Source: Pyrenochaeta sp. MPI-SDFR-AT-0127 (Eukaryota > Ascomycota > Dothideomycetes > Pleosporales > Cucurbitariaceae). Taken from it: a stretch of DNA of 64,000 nucleotides. The notes below the pieces were generated by a model. The model was not told the origin of the DNA. It saw only the letters and a program-made list of their open reading frames with translations, and ran no database searches. The position numbers were made by a program, and so were the translations under genes. Numbering within the stretch: the first letter of the stretch is position 1; every line of letters begins with the position of its first letter. This document shows, one piece after another, positions 1-12,736 of the stretch. Location: NCBI GenBank assembly GCA_020747015.1, contig JAGTJM010000052.1:124001-188000 (forward strand). The letters run 5' to 3'.

Positions 1-2120
1 GCAGCAGCAGCAGCTCGAACAGGACTGTGGTTGAGTGAAGAGCTCGACTTGGACCAGGGCCACGGCTGTGTGGTGCTGCACGTGTTGTGTAATGCCCCAA
101 GGCGAAGGGGCAGCGAAGAGGGGAACAGCAGCGTCATGGGTGGTTTGAGAAAGAGGTCGGTTCCTGCGGGTCTGGCTCGATTGGGCCTAAGGGCTCAATC
201 TGAGGTTCGTCTGGTGTAACCCGCACCGAGCAGTGGTTCGGCGCGGGTTGGCGGAGGTGTGCGTCCGGGGCCGTTGGGCAGGTCACCAATGGCTTGCCCA
301 GCAGGGCCAGCAGCTTGGGGGTCGAGGGCAACATGGGCGATTGTCGAGGCAGAATGCGGCATGCAACGAGAGCGACGTGTAGAGGCTCTCCAAGGGCCAT
401 GCACACGGCAGGGGAGCCCCATGCTGCTGGGACTGGTGCTCGGGAAGAGGGAGGTGGTGAGGTCCTCCAGGGAGGAGAGGCGGCAGGGATCAGGGCGTGA
501 AGAGGGCATCACCTGGTCTGCAGGCGTCGCGCCCGGAAATGCAGCAAGACTTTATGACGAGGCGACAGAGCAACGCGGCACACGTCCAGAGGCGAGAAAT
601 AAACACACTGGACGGCAGTGATTTGTGCAAGATGGGCATATACGACGGGCGGCCAATGTCTTGTATTTTAGCTTTATTGCTCTCTGGCCGCTGTTCGGGG
701 GTTTCCCCAGCCCTGTCCAAGAAGGCATCCCAGCTCACGGGCTGCATGAAATATTATTCTTCTCAGTCGAGTGGCGGCGACAGCGTTGATTGATGGGATG
801 TTGTGCGAATCTGCTGTGTTGCAACTGCATGCTGCATAAAAAAAATTCTTGTGCTGGCCGTCGGCGCTCATGCGTCCGCAGCACTGAATTGGCTGACGGC
901 TGCTGGTCCATCGAAGGGGGCATGTGTTGGGAGATGATGGCTTCTGGCTTCACTGGGCCCATGGGTGAGGGCTCGCTAGGCCTCTCGCTCTCGCCCTCTG
1001 GACGGCTCGTTTGCGGTTTGCTGAACCATTTCGTCGACGCCTGGTAGTCTGCGAGCCTTGAGCGTCTGGTGTTGCGGGCCTGGGAGATGGGCACACGGCC
1101 AATTGCTCAACCCGCGCTGCGTCTGCCCCAGAACTGCAGGGCAATGCATTGAAATGCCAAACATGCAGATATTATTGGAGTTTGGCAAGCCACGCGCCAG
1201 CGACAGCAAGTGGGTTTCGGCTGACGGCGTGCTGCTAGGCTGAGAATCTGGTCATTCACGTGCCCGTAGCGTCCGCAGCTGCAGGCCGTCCGTTGCTCAA
1301 TTGACTCTTGACCAGACGAGCTGGGAGCGAGCGCCTAAGCCAGCATTACAAACAGTGGCCCCCAGCGGCCCTGGTGACGTTTGGCTGTCGAAACAAGTGA
1401 TCTGCTACTCCTGCTCCTCCTCATCGTGCCCATCTGCCCAACAGCCTCGCAAAAGCGACCCACGGCGCGCCCCAACCCCCCTCAGCGCTCGCGTCTCGCC
1501 CCAGCTGCAGGTCCGCTCCGCTGCTACCAAAGAACGCAGTTGCTCTGCTACTCCTGAAAGCCCAGGCCTTGAGGCGTTCATCGTTGCGTCCTCCGCGAAC
1601 CGCGAGCATTTGATCGTGGTCACGAGTGAACGATTCTGCGCTAAGCACCAAAGAGCCCCGCCGTGCCCGCCCTCCACCGTTCGTCACCGAAACCCCATCG
1701 TCGTCTTTTCATTCTCCCTCCTGCGCAACCTCGTACTCTGTCGACACCAATTATCCTTCTCCTCTCCTCTACCGCTCTCCCACACCCTCGCCCCCGTCCT
1801 GCGCTGCTGCCTCGAAGCCCAACGGCGCCTGCCCTGCTCGCTAGCTCCAGCTTCAGCCACCCGCTCAACAGCATCACCTGCTCGCACAGACACACACACT
1901 CTTGCACACTCACACACACACACCCTCACGCACACACGAGGCTTCACACTGCCTCGCTTTGAACCCCATCCTCGCATCTCCCGCAACTTCGCCCACTACG
2001 GATCTACTCTCCCGCTCTCGACTCTTGCCCCATACCCTCCTCAACTACAGCCCGCCCTTCTCTCGATAGCAATCCGCGCAGCGCTTGGCGGACCCCCCCG
2101 TAGACGCATAACCCCAAACA
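1..2120. other. Upstream region and leader of the GSK-3 gene; no gene seen
   Basis: The window opens in a short GCA repeat (about 1-13). I see no conserved reading frame up to 2120. From about 1400 the plus strand becomes strongly pyrimidine-rich (CTC, CCT and TCC runs), as is common in fungal promoters and 5' leaders. A CA/CAC-rich stretch lies at about 1886-1938. Long frames here are Ser/Pro/Leu-rich by-products of that composition. Confidence 0.6.
1886..1938. repeat. CA-rich simple repeat in the GSK-3 leader
   Basis: Interrupted CA/CACACA runs lie within the pyrimidine-rich leader about 180-235 nt upstream of the GSK-3 start codon. Likely a length-variable microsatellite. Confidence 0.8.
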
Positions 2121-3641
2121 ATGAGCCAGAACCGGCCATCGGCCTTCTCATCGCTAAGAATGGGTGGTGAGTCTCTTTGCTCGTCCCTGCTCCACCCCGC
2201 AGTGCTAACCCACACGGCAGAAGTTATCCGCGAAAAGGTCCAGGACGGCGTGACCGGCGACTACAAAGATCTCGCATACACGCAGTGCAAAATTGTCGGA
2301 AACGGCTCCTTTGGCGTCGTCTTCCAGACCAAGCTCTCCCCCAGCGGCGAAGATGCCGCCATCAAGCGCGTGCTCCAGGACAAGCGCTTCAAGGTGGGCT
2401 TGCGCATGTGACCTGCGAATACGACCAAGACAATGCTGACCCAGCGCAGAACCGCGAACTGCAAATCATGCGCATCGTTAGACATCCCAACATCGTCGAG
2501 CTGAAGGCCTTCTTCTACAACAATGGCGAGCGGGTATGTGTCTGCAGGCAACCGCACCTGTGCATTTCGTGTAGCTAACCGTTTCAGCCACAGAAGGACG
2601 AGGTTTACCTGAATCTCGTGCTTGAGTTCGTTCCCGAGACAGTCTACCGCGCCTCGCGCTACTTCAACAAGATGAAGACTGTCATGCCCATCCTCGAGGT
2701 TAAGCTCTACATCTACCAGCTCTTCCGCTCCCTCGCCTACATCCACTCCCAAGGCATCTGCCACAGAGACATCAAGCCCCAAAATCTGCTGCTGGACCCG
2801 TCGACTGGCGTGTTGAAATTGTGCGATTTTGGAAGTGCAAAGATCTTGGTCGAGAATGAACCAAACGTCTCGTACATCTGCTCGAGGTACTATAGGGCCC
2901 CTGAGCTTATTTTCGGTGCCACAAATTACACCACCAAGATCGGTATGTGACCATGGCCACGTGTGCATATGTTTGGTCACTGACACAATCACATAGATGT
3001 GTGGTCGACAGGCTGCGTCATGGCAGAGCTCATGCTCGGACAGCCTTTGTTCCCTGGCGAGTCTGGTATCGACCAGCTCGTCGAGATCATCAAGGTTCTC
3101 GGAACACCCACCCGCGACCAGATTCGCACCATGAACCCCAACTACATGGAGCATAAGTTCCCTCAGATTAAGCCTCACCCGTTCAGTAAGGTATGTTGTG
3201 TGTTCTCCATCACCACCCTGGCATAATTCCTGACGTTAGCAACAGGTGTTCCGGAAGGCTGATCCTCAAGCGATCGATCTGATCTCGAAGCTGCTTGAAT
3301 ACACCCCAACCCAGCGCCTGTCAGCCATCGACGCGATGGTGCACCCCTTCTTCGATGAATTGAGGGATCCAAATACACGCCTGCCAGACTCCCGTCATCC
3401 CAATGGGGCCACAAGGGATATGCCAGAGCTGTACAGTTTCACTCATCACGGTACATTATCCTTGCAGCCAGTTACCCATGACAATTGACTAACAGTGCCA
3501 GAACTTTCCATCGCACCTCACCTCAACCAGCAGCTGGTCCCTCAGCATATCCGCCCCACTTTGGCCGCCCGTGGCCTGGACTTCGAATCGCCGAACTTCA
3601 AGCCATTAACGAGGGACCAGATGATGGCCCGGCTAGACTAA
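2121..3641 (+). CDS. Glycogen synthase kinase 3 (GSK-3/Shaggy family Ser/Thr kinase)
   Basis: Predicted exons are 2121-2166, 2221-2393, 2450-2533, 2594-2942, 2997-3190, 3246-3450 and 3496-3641, giving 398 aa. The protein has the glycine loop GNGSFG, the VAIK-equivalent AAIKR, the catalytic HRDIKPQN (about residue 157), DFGSAK and the activation-loop signature [12 protein letters not shown]. The tyrosine in that signature is the conserved GSK-3 phosphotyrosine site. The tail ends MMARLD, as in other filamentous-fungal GSK-3 proteins. GSK-3 enzymes phosphorylate primed substrates and act in nutrient, stress and developmental signalling. The start [15 protein letters not shown] matches the family N-terminus. 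Intron 3 has tandem acceptors at 2587 and 2593. The second was chosen because it restores the family motif GER-KDEVYLN; use of the first would add Pro-Gln. Near-certain identification. Confidence 0.97.
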
Positions 3642-5551
3642 GGTCTACAAACCACTTATGCGAAACGATACCATTCCTTCGTGCTGCATGGGTTCACTTC
3701 CTCTCCGCTCATGAGCATGAAGCTTTTCCGTCCGGAGAGATGCAAAATGGAGTCTCAACTGGGCGTCGGTTTTTTGAGTGTGTATGCTACGACGTGTACA
3801 CCCTTCCCTGCTATATCTGAGCGCATCTGAAATGATACCGACATTCACGTATTACAAAGAATGACCTGGCTTGCTTTCTTATCCGGACCTCTTGGCCCCC
3901 CCGTCTACGTAAATTCATCACGGGCCGGCACCGTAAATGATGTTTCTTAGTTTCCTTGAGATGATCAACGAGCGCAGATGGCTGCAGGATGAAGGCAGTG
4001 AGGAATTGACAAAAGTCATGGAAGCACCGTTTACCAACATCCTAGGATGGATTTTGGTTCTTGGGCTCCACGGCACGTTAGCATGGGCTCAGATGGGTTA
4101 CCTTGGTTGCATGCGGGAGTTTTCTTTGGTCAAGATTCATTTTGCTGGCTGCACATGGAGGGGGTTTTGAGAGGCTGTTCTTGCATCCAGACTCTAGTGG
4201 AGAGTTGTGGGCGTTTCAGCACCGGAATGGTAGATGTATTCCGATGGATTGGTATTGCGACAGGAACATGCGGGGCCTGGTGGACTACTGGAAGTACGTG
4301 GACTGCTAAAGCCTGGATAAGTACTGGAGCGAGAGACACCTGTTCACCTGGGAACGAATGCCAACTGGCGCCGCAAACGACATGCTATTTCATCTACCTT
4401 TCAGATGATAGCTTCCTTTCTATGACGAGTAGACTCTCCTTCTTAATTTCTTTTTCCCTTTGGACTTTTCTTCGTGATCCACAAGCATGAGTGGCGACCA
4501 TTTTGATTTCTGATGAGCTTCATGATATATCAATGAAGCGGTTAATGTCGAATTGTAGATTCGGGTATTAACTCCTCGAAACGCAGCAGTACACTATTCC
4601 CGAGAAACTCAAGACGCAGTATTTAGAACCCTGAAAAACTTTTGAAATTATCAGATTTGCGAGCCTACACAGGCAGGAAACAAGCCCTGTATTTGGAAAC
4701 AGCATTACCGCTGCACAGTGTTTGCAGTGCTCTCTCTCTCTCTCTCTCTCTCTCTTACCTAGCCCTGGAGCGTGCCTTCACTTGCCTTTCCGTCTCAGCT
4801 CGAATATTTAGCGCGGAGCAGGATATAAATACAAGGACGAATTCGTTGCTTCGCTTTGGTCTGTATGACTTGGTCTTTAACACCAATATCTGAGTGCACT
4901 TGGTGAAAGCATCTCTGGGAGTTGTGAAGAACAACATTGCTGAGAAGGATTCAAGTACCTAATCGAATCAAGAAAGGTTCATTGCAGTAGTTACTCCGTC
5001 AGTGCACTCTTGCCGATTCGGCGACGTAGTGGATAGTATAACGGTTTGTAACCTATAGAACTTGCTCGAATTCAACTTGAACAATACGCTTCGAGTCTGA
5101 TTTACCAGATCACAAAACTATCATGACAGAAACGAGTTAAACCTCTGTTCAACATTTCATCGATAAATGTTCATCAGTCGACGACGTAGCAAGGTCAATG
5201 AACATCGATGACGATGCACGTGCGCCCAACTGCCAAGAGCACTCGAACCGCACTAACCGTTTTCACCTGCAAGCTCTCCCAGAAGCTACAGATAATCGCA
5301 ACCTCAACCTCGAACTCTCCACCCACGCCCCACGACGATCAATCCGCGCGCATCACCGTCGACGCTTCCCCCGGTACAGCGACCACGCACCTTCCTTCAG
5401 GCGCTCCGAGTTTGACCCTCCGCGCAATTTGGTCTGTGCCGATCGCGACAATTTACGCGTCGACCATTCCAGTCCACCGCGACGCTGGCACAGTAGGGAA
5501 GATTGTACAGAGACACTAAGAAAGAAAGTCGAGGCTAGCTTTGAAGTGGAC
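3642..5551. other. Intergenic region between GSK-3 and CBP80; no gene seen
   Basis: About 1.9 kb lies between two plus-strand genes. The first part should hold the GSK-3 3' UTR and the last part the CBP80 promoter. Only short frames without family resemblance occur. A frame open from 5198 runs in phase into the CBP80 start, but its sequence does not look conserved. A TC microsatellite lies at 4730-4754. Confidence 0.55.
4730..4754. repeat. (TC)n microsatellite
   Basis: About twelve uninterrupted TC units lie between GSK-3 and CBP80. Confidence 0.9.
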
Positions 5552-8513
5552 ATGGCGGATATCGACATCAAAGAGGAGCGTGAGGATCGAAGGGATAGAG
5601 GTGGATATCGGGGGGGAAACAAGAGGCGTCGTGATGGTGAGTTGGGATCTTTGTTTTCGCGTTCATTCTTGAGTCGAGAAGACTTTGAGCGGGAAAGGGA
5701 TATGTTGGATAGTTTTGGGGTCTTTGCAATTGCACTTTAGCAATTAGGCCGTACCCCGAATCTATTCAGCCTAGTCTTTGCGGCGAACGGATGTTGAGAG
5801 TCTCACAGGAACAGTCTACTGACAGAATCGCGCAGATGACAACGAGAACCACTACCGTGGCGGAGATGACCGCCGTGGGCCTCAACGACGCCGCCATGAT
5901 GATGCCCCTCCTCGCCGCCGATACGAAGAACCGCCGTTCCCCAAGCTTCGCCGACTGCTATTGAACATTGCTAGCTCTACCAAACTCCCGCAAGACGAGG
6001 CTATTGATATCGCGAAGCTCCTAGGGGAACACTACGATGATGAGCGCTTGAGGTCCGATTTCTTCGATGTCTTTGTTCAGCTGTGAGTAGATGATGAATT
6101 CCAGTCAGGTTTTGTAGCCTTGCTAATGCGCTATAGCATCATTGAACAACCCTTCAAGATCCCCTTCGTTGCAGCGGTGGCTTTCTATGGCAATGATGTC
6201 AAACCAGAGATCACAACCGAGGCGATGAAGCGGGTTGGAGACCGTGCCCAAGACGCACTCAATGCTGGCGAGTGGAAGGAGTTCAAGCTGCTGCTCAGAT
6301 TCTTCGCTTGCCTGCAATCGCTGTATCCAGATGATGGTGTATTCACATTCCTAGGACAACTGTTTGATACAGTTGTCGACCTTCAGAGTGCAAATGAAAA
6401 CGATGTAGGTTGACTTTTGAATCATCTATACTCTTAAGCTAATTCCATCAGGTCGTTGGTATCGAACTTGTCAAGATTATATTGCTCACCATCCCTTATG
6501 CTCTGGTTGCTGGAGGAGAACGCTTCCACGATCAAGCACAGCAGTTGCTAAAGAGCACTGGCATTGTTGCTAGCAACGCAGTTCCCATTGAAGGGCTCAT
6601 CTCCTCATACGTTGGTGATTTCGAGTCCAAGCCAGTCGAGTACCACAGTGTTATTGGTCTTCTCCAAACACAACTCTCGAATGAGTCAGAATCAGGGTTC
6701 GAACTACGTTGCCTCCCGCGCTTTGATCCGGAAGCTCTACGCCGGACCAAGGAAGAAGATGACCTGCCAACTGCCCCGCAGACACACGCCTTCCCAACGT
6801 TTTCTATTCCATCACCAGTCAACCCTGGCCCGAGGCCTATCTTTCCAGAAGCCTATTTCTCCCTGTTTGCCGACCAGGAAGTTGACACCGTTCCCAAGAC
6901 TTCCGATGTTGCCTCATCCCTTGTTCGAGACGCGATCGTAGACACGATAAATCAGCTCGATTTCAACCGCGAGATGGTCGCAAAGTTTCTTGTGGACGTT
7001 GACTGCTACTGGTCGATTGACATATTTGCCAAGCGAGGCACACCGTTCGATAAGTTCCGTGAGTCGGTCGGCGACAAGATTCAGTACAAGTCAGAGGACA
7101 TGATTATCGATGCCATCTTCTCGCAATTGTTCAAGCTGCCAAGCGCAGAGCACAAGCTTGTCTACTATCACGCACTCATCACCCAATGCTGCAAGGTTGC
7201 TCCTGCTGCTATTGCTCCGTCACTTGGACGTGGTATCCGCACCATCTTCAAGAACCTCCCCATGATGGATCTGGAGCTTGGATACCGATTTCTGGACTGG
7301 TTCTCACACCATCTCAGCAACTTTGAGTTCCGATGGAGGTGGACTGAATGGTAAGTTGTTACATATGTTGTCATGATGCTGTGCTAATGGAGATATAGGC
7401 TTGACAATCTGGAACTTTCCAATCTACATCCCAACAAGGCCTTCATCCTTGCCGTACTCGACAAGGAGATTCGACTGTCCTTCGCTAAGCGTATTCGATC
7501 AACCCTGCCCGAGCCCATGCATACGTTGATTCCAGAACGCCTGGATGCTGACAACAGCCCCGACTTCAAATACGACAACCCACGTATGTGAACTTCTTCT
7601 CTGAAAGCAAACCTGACTGACATTGAAACCAGAAACACCCTATGCTAGTGAAGGCCAGACTCTACTCGCCCAGCTCAGGAAGAAGGCTCCTGCGGAAGAC
7701 GTCCAAGTCACCATCGATAAAATCCACGAGCAGGCCATCGAACAGGGTATTGCTGAAGTTCTCGTTCCTTCGACCGATGCCTTCGTTACAGCTATCTGTC
7801 GTCTCGGAGCCAAGTCGCTGTCTCACGTTCTGTCCTGCATCGAGCGTGGCAAGGACCGCTTACTGGAAATTTCTCAGAATGAGGTAGCACGGCGCCAGAT
7901 CGTGGCCAGCGTAGTCGAGTACTGGAAGGACCAGCCTGGTGTCGCTGTCCGTATCATCGACATCCTGCTCAACTACACTATCCTTGCGCCGATGACGGTA
8001 GTCCAGTGGGTCTTCGGGAGCCACATGGGCGCCGGAGAAGCCCTGACTGAGAGTTGGGTGTTCGAAATGGTGTCCAACACCGTTGCCAAGGTTACCAATC
8101 GCAACCGCCAGATCGCATCAGCTCGCCTGCAGAAGGGCTTGCCACAAGAGCAGATCGAGATGGTCGAAGCTACTCTGGCAAAGGACCGAGACAACGCTCG
8201 TGAGCTCTTCAAGTACATTGAAGATTCTATGCGTGGCGTTGCTGAAGGTGCCGCTGACACTCTGCTCGAGAAGCAGACAAGCGGCGCGCTTACAGAGGAA
8301 GAAGTCCAGCTCATCAAGGCCTGGGGCAAACGCTGGCACACCGTCTTCATCCGCAAGGCTCAGGTCGAAGAGTCAGTCGTCGGAGAAGAGGCTGTTGAGG
8401 CGAGAATCCGACTTCTCGCCGCAGAGCCAGATACCGTTGCCGAGAGCATGGAGCAAGACGGCGATGCAGTCACAGAAGCAACAAACGGCGAGGCACAAAT
8501 GTCTCTGGCGTAG
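5552..8513 (+). CDS. Nuclear cap-binding protein subunit 1 (CBP80/CBC1), MIF4G-type
   Basis: Predicted exons are 5552-5636, 5836-6082, 6137-6404, 6452-7350, 7399-7583 and 7633-8513, giving 854 aa. CBP80 binds CBP20 on the m7G cap of nascent RNA polymerase II transcripts and links capping to splicing, export and decay. The N-terminus is rich in Arg, Asp and Gly and carries a basic NLS-like NKRRR. The body is alpha-helical, as expected for three MIF4G repeats. The signature FLDWFSHHLSNFEFRWRW closely matches the corresponding human NCBP1 segment, and FKYIEDSMRGV fits the third repeat. The first intron (199 nt) is longer than the rest. The start at 5552 was chosen because the N-terminus MADIDIKEERED resembles fungal homologues; the same frame stays open upstream to 5198. 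Length is close to the family norm of about 790-860 aa. Confidence 0.95.
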
Positions 8514-9138
8514 TTCTAGTTCCTTCTCTGAATACATCTTTCGCTGTACCATCATCATCATCACCATCAAAGATTCTCGCAGGCTTTAGGGATCGGTATC
8601 AACATTTTTGGGGGCATCTTTACAAGGGGCGTACTGGAGCGCGTTGTGCTCCCTTTTGGCGTGCATTAATTCCTGCGTCGTGTGACACGGAAGAAGTCCT
8701 CACGGGAGCATTTGGCATAGTTGGGGAACTGCGCTTCATCAGGTAGTGTACAGTATTAGCTTGGGTTTCTCTAGAAAATGCATAACTTGGCTATTTGCGC
8801 ATGAGCTTCGAGTTTTATTGCGTATATTGAGACTGTTGATGCTTGGACATGTGTAACTACGTACACAGGATCCATCAGTCGTTGCCCACTCACAGTGCAG
8901 ACACACGTAACACGCATGAAGAACCAAAAAAAGTCTAGTATCGTGCCTTTCCATTCGTGTACGTGCCAGAGACTATGATACGCGCTACATAAAAAGATCC
9001 AATCTAAAGCCTGTTGTGTAATGCCCTGAGCCGATACCTGTTGCCATGCTCTCCAGCGGAGAATGCCCAGCATTGTCGCACCAAAACGCCATTAATCTGT
9101 CGGATCCTGTAAAACACACAAAAAATGGTCGCTAAGGT
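8514..9138. other. Convergent intergenic region (3' UTRs)
   Basis: 625 nt lie between the stop codons of convergent CBP80 and the CaMKK-type kinase. A short CAT/CAC-rich run occurs near 8550-8570. No coding sequence is apparent. Confidence 0.6.
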
Positions 9139-12100
9139 CTAGGTGCCCACAGGTGTCCCGCTCCGACTGAAGCCACTGCCCGAACTGTCCTTTCGGGTAA
9201 CGGGTGTTGCGCTCCTGCTCCGCTCTCTTTCGCGCTCGCGCTCACGCTCCTCCCTCTTTACGTTTTCTCTTGCCTCTTCGACAAGCCTCTTCGCTTCGCG
9301 TACATTGCGCACAGTCCTACTGAGCTTGCCCTCCTTTCCTTCTTGAATCTTTTGCAGTTCACCTCTAGCCTCAATATCTTCCTTGGTCTTCGTCACGAAG
9401 CTCTTAAAGCTGCCTTTGAAGTCGCGGCGAAGATCTTGTCCTTCATCGAAAATGCAGTCGTTGTCACGGATTGATTTGATATTCTCAACGCGTCGGGTGA
9501 GGTACAGAGTTGGGCGGCGTGTGGTTGTTTGGTGTTGGTCTTTACGCTGGGCGATGATGCGTTGGACTTCTTCTTCATAGGCGGTTTCGTAGACATTCAT
9601 GTCCACGTTGGAGGGAGACTCAGAGACGATGCATGCATCTTCAGGGGCGACGTTGTAGTCTTCGCCTGTGCCGATGTTAAGGAAAAGTAGGTCTTCTAGT
9701 GGGTCATGCGCCTGACCCTTGCCGATGGTAGGTGTCGTTGGTGTTGAGGTGGGTATTGGACTGGAGGTTGCGATAGATTGTGATGAAGGCCGGAACGACA
9801 TGTTGTCATGAATGGTTTTGACGTCGGATAGGGCTGGTGATGCTGGTGCAATCGGACTGCTGGATCTTGGGGGTTTCGATGATGATCGATGACCAAAAGC
9901 GTCAGCTCTAAAGTTTGGTCTCATATATGCCATATCGTTCATGTTTTGTGGGACCTTGCGATTCTTGTCGTCAATCTTGATTTCGTGATGTACACCCTCT
10001 GTGGTGAGCGCACTCTCGACAGGTCGGCGATCGTGCGTGTCTTGTGACTTTGACTTCCGAAGAATTGAGGGTCGCATAGATAAGGGAGGCTGGACGATTC
10101 GTGAAGCGCTACCCAAGATGCTCTCTATCCGCTCCGGTCGACGTCTGAAGAGCAGTTGTTTGAAGCGTTTCACTGCTCTCACCTAGAGCAATGTCAGTAA
10201 TCTCATCAAATATTGAGTGGTGAGATGGAGAAGGTGAGCTATATCAATGACACCAGACCGAAGGTCTGGATCGAATTTCTGAAAGGCTGCCTGCATGCCA
10301 TTGCACAATGCACTCTTGACGCTGCCTTTGCGATGGAGAAGATAGAACATACACTTACCACCGTTACTAGATGGCCCATATTTCCGGTAATAGCGGCGTT
10401 GACTTCTTCATCTGTCGGCGGCTCTATTATGATGGCCACGTTCTCCGACTTTGCTAGCAAAGGGTCTGTTCCTTGCCGTGTGACCCATGGATGTTCCTAG
10501 AAAGTCAGTTGCGCGCTCCAGAGCATAGTTTGAGGTAACGTACCCTTAACTGGTCCATAGTTATTCTTTTCTGTGGGTCTTTCTCCATGAGACTCTGTAA
10601 TAGCTCCTTTAGCTCATCGCTGCATTCGCTCTCGAACTCTAGTGAGTCCATTCGTATTGCCTGGTAGAGATCGATCATGCCCTGCTTCTCAAATGGTATC
10701 CGGCCAAAGAGCAGGCAATACAGCGTGCACCCCATTGACCAGATGTCGGCAGCTCTTCCAGAGACGTGGCCATGTTTCGCGACGCACAGTTCCGGTGGCA
10801 TGAATGCAGGTGATCCGGCAGACTTGGCGGTCTTCATCTCGCCTTCTTTATCGAACATTTCTGATACGCCAAAGTCGACAATCTTGAGTACATCGTCCTC
10901 GGTGACGAGACAGTTATCCGGCTTGATGTCTCGATGTATAATGCCTTGGGCATGAACTACCAAGCATTAGTAGCAGGCCATGGCAAAGCTTGGTCTGGAA
11001 CCTACGGTATTCGAGTCCCAGGATCATGTCGCGGAACCAACATCGGCATTGCTCTTCGCTGTATGGATCGGCACGCTCCTCGAGGCCTACCTGCATCACC
11101 ACGCCCTTCTTGCACATTTCCATGACCATGTACAAAGAGTCCTCTTCAGGGTCGTCCAGGACTTCAATCAAGGTCACGAGGTTTGGATGGTGTAGTTTCT
11201 TCATGATGGCAATTTCTTCTTTGATCAATTCAAAGGCATTGTTCTCTTCTGTGGTCGAGTGTCGGTGCAGCGGAGAGTTGAAGCCGATACCTGCAGGAAG
11301 GGCGCGCAACCGCCGTGCGCTGGGTCGACGGAGGAGGTTCGACTGTGCTCGTTTCCGCAATCGAGACTTTGAGAATTCCTTGACAGCCTGCACTCCAGTG
11401 CGTCAGCAAATGCCAATGCGTCGGTCCTCGCAGGTGATCCACATCGTGTTCGAGGGCCCATGTGCTACGCCCTTGCGCCCACTGAACCTCTAGAGGGTTG
11501 GTGTCCTCACATATTCTTGGCCATATTGGTCCACGGCCAGGTGGACAGCCCCAAATGACCCTCGGCCAATTTCCTGCTTCACCAAATATTGGTTGATACG
11601 ATGCTGGGCGCTGCCGTCATCTTCGCTGTTGCTGTATTCAGATCGCGCATTGAAGGTTTCCTGCAGCTTCAGTCAGCGTCCAGATGCCGTGGTAGTACCT
11701 GAGGGATAGTTGCTGTGGACCAAGGAGCTTCGCCATAGCTTAGTGTATGTATGTGTGAGTGTGTGTGGAGCGGTTCAGATAGCTTCGCAAGTACCATACG
11801 TCAGGCGTACAGAGGCATCGAAGCTATGCAGGCTAGGCTTTTGGGTGCGCAAAAAACAGGAAGCAGGGTGGCATGCAGAGGGGATCGCACCTTTACTCGT
11901 CTTGTCGAAGAGGCAGCTCGCTTGTGGTGTCGTAAAGGACTTTGGTATGCGGGCGTGGACCTGTTCACGCATCAGGGCCTGGGCGGGGTAGCGATGTCAT
12001 AGGCAGAGGGACAACAGGACATACATATACTTTATCGGCAGTGGCCGTCCGTCCTCGCCAAAAGCCGGAACGTCTAGGGTGGGGTTTGAAGTATAAAAGG

Positions 12101-12152
12101 GCAAGTTTGTTTCCGACTGCTGTTTTGCTGGAGGTGTGGGTGACTGCGACAT
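9139..12152 (-). CDS. Calcium/calmodulin-dependent protein kinase kinase-type Ser/Thr kinase (CmkC/Ssp1-like)
   Basis: Predicted exons on the minus strand are 12152-12031, 11738-11699, 11660-11511, 11387-11006, 10956-10544, 10496-10359 and 10182-9139, giving 762 aa. The kinase domain begins near residue 68 (QYLVKQEIGRGSFG) and has the lysine motif YAVKEFSK, a basic RLRKR insert typical of CaMKKs, HRDIKPDN (about 238), DFGVSE and FMPPE. The family acts upstream of CaMKI/AMPK-type kinases (fungal CmkC, fission yeast Ssp1). The C-terminal ~350 residues are Ser/Pro-rich, then charged with an RERERER run, and probably disordered. An AVKRFKQLLFRRRP segment just after the catalytic core fits the CaMKK autoregulatory region. 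Intron 1 is long (292 nt); intron 2 is only 38 nt but has a good GCTGAC branch point and is needed to avoid an in-frame stop. An upstream in-frame Met codon may exist at 12212. Confidence 0.88.
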
Positions 12153-12736
12153 GGTGAGGCTGGGCAGTCGGCAGGTCTGGAATGATAAGGGAGGGGACGG
12201 GATGAGAGACAAGGCTGCTGTGTGGTGGGCGGAGGAAAAAATATGGGGAAAGGCCCAGGTGTTAGTGTCTCATTGCAATTGCAGGCCCCAGGATGTGTAT
12301 TCTTGCGAGGTTGGCCGAGGGGGATGGGGATCATGCACCCGAGAGGGGCTCTTTGTGAATTCCTCCCACCCATTTCAGCCTCAGGCAGCGAATCTGCAGC
12401 ATTTTGGCAGCCAGCTCCCTTGACATGGCGCCAACACGCGCTTTTTCCATGACGAACGTGTCCCAGCCTCGAGGCCCTTGACCAGTCGGGCCGGATCCCT
12501 CCAGCACGAAATGCGGCTTTTCGTGTAGAAACCTTCTCTTGCAGCCCTCTGCGCTGCACAGTCGACGGCTCGTCCATCCATTCGCATCGGCTACTAATTC
12601 CGCCCCTTGGCACTCCCACTCCTCCATCTCCGCCCGCCCACTACCGTTTACTCCAAGCGCATATCACCGACGTTTCGCCATTCCACCTCTTCTTTGCTGT
12701 CACGGCCGTGGCCCTCTGACGCCATAATTCCTCGCC
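12153..12736. other. Divergent promoter region between the CaMKK-type kinase and BET5
   Basis: 584 nt between divergent start codons. It is pyrimidine-rich on the plus strand near BET5. No coding sequence is apparent. Confidence 0.6.

Noticed and set aside
1301..2170. Plus-strand open frame of about 290 codons overlapping the GSK-3 start
   Set aside because: Its Ser/Pro/Leu/His-rich make-up follows from the CT-rich leader and CA repeat, it shows no family pattern, and it ends inside GSK-3 intron 1 in another frame.
2261..3178. Minus-strand open frame of about 305 codons opposite GSK-3
   Set aside because: It is the antisense shadow of conserved GSK-3 exons and runs through their introns. 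No independent evidence.
5025..5100. A-box-like TGGATAGTATAACG with a later TTCGAGTC
   Set aside because: No acceptor or anticodon stem can be formed at a proper spacing.
5198..5551. In-frame upstream extension of CBP80
   Set aside because: It adds 118 residues rich in Arg/His/Ser without resemblance to the family; MADIDIKEERED at 5552 matches the fungal N-terminus better.
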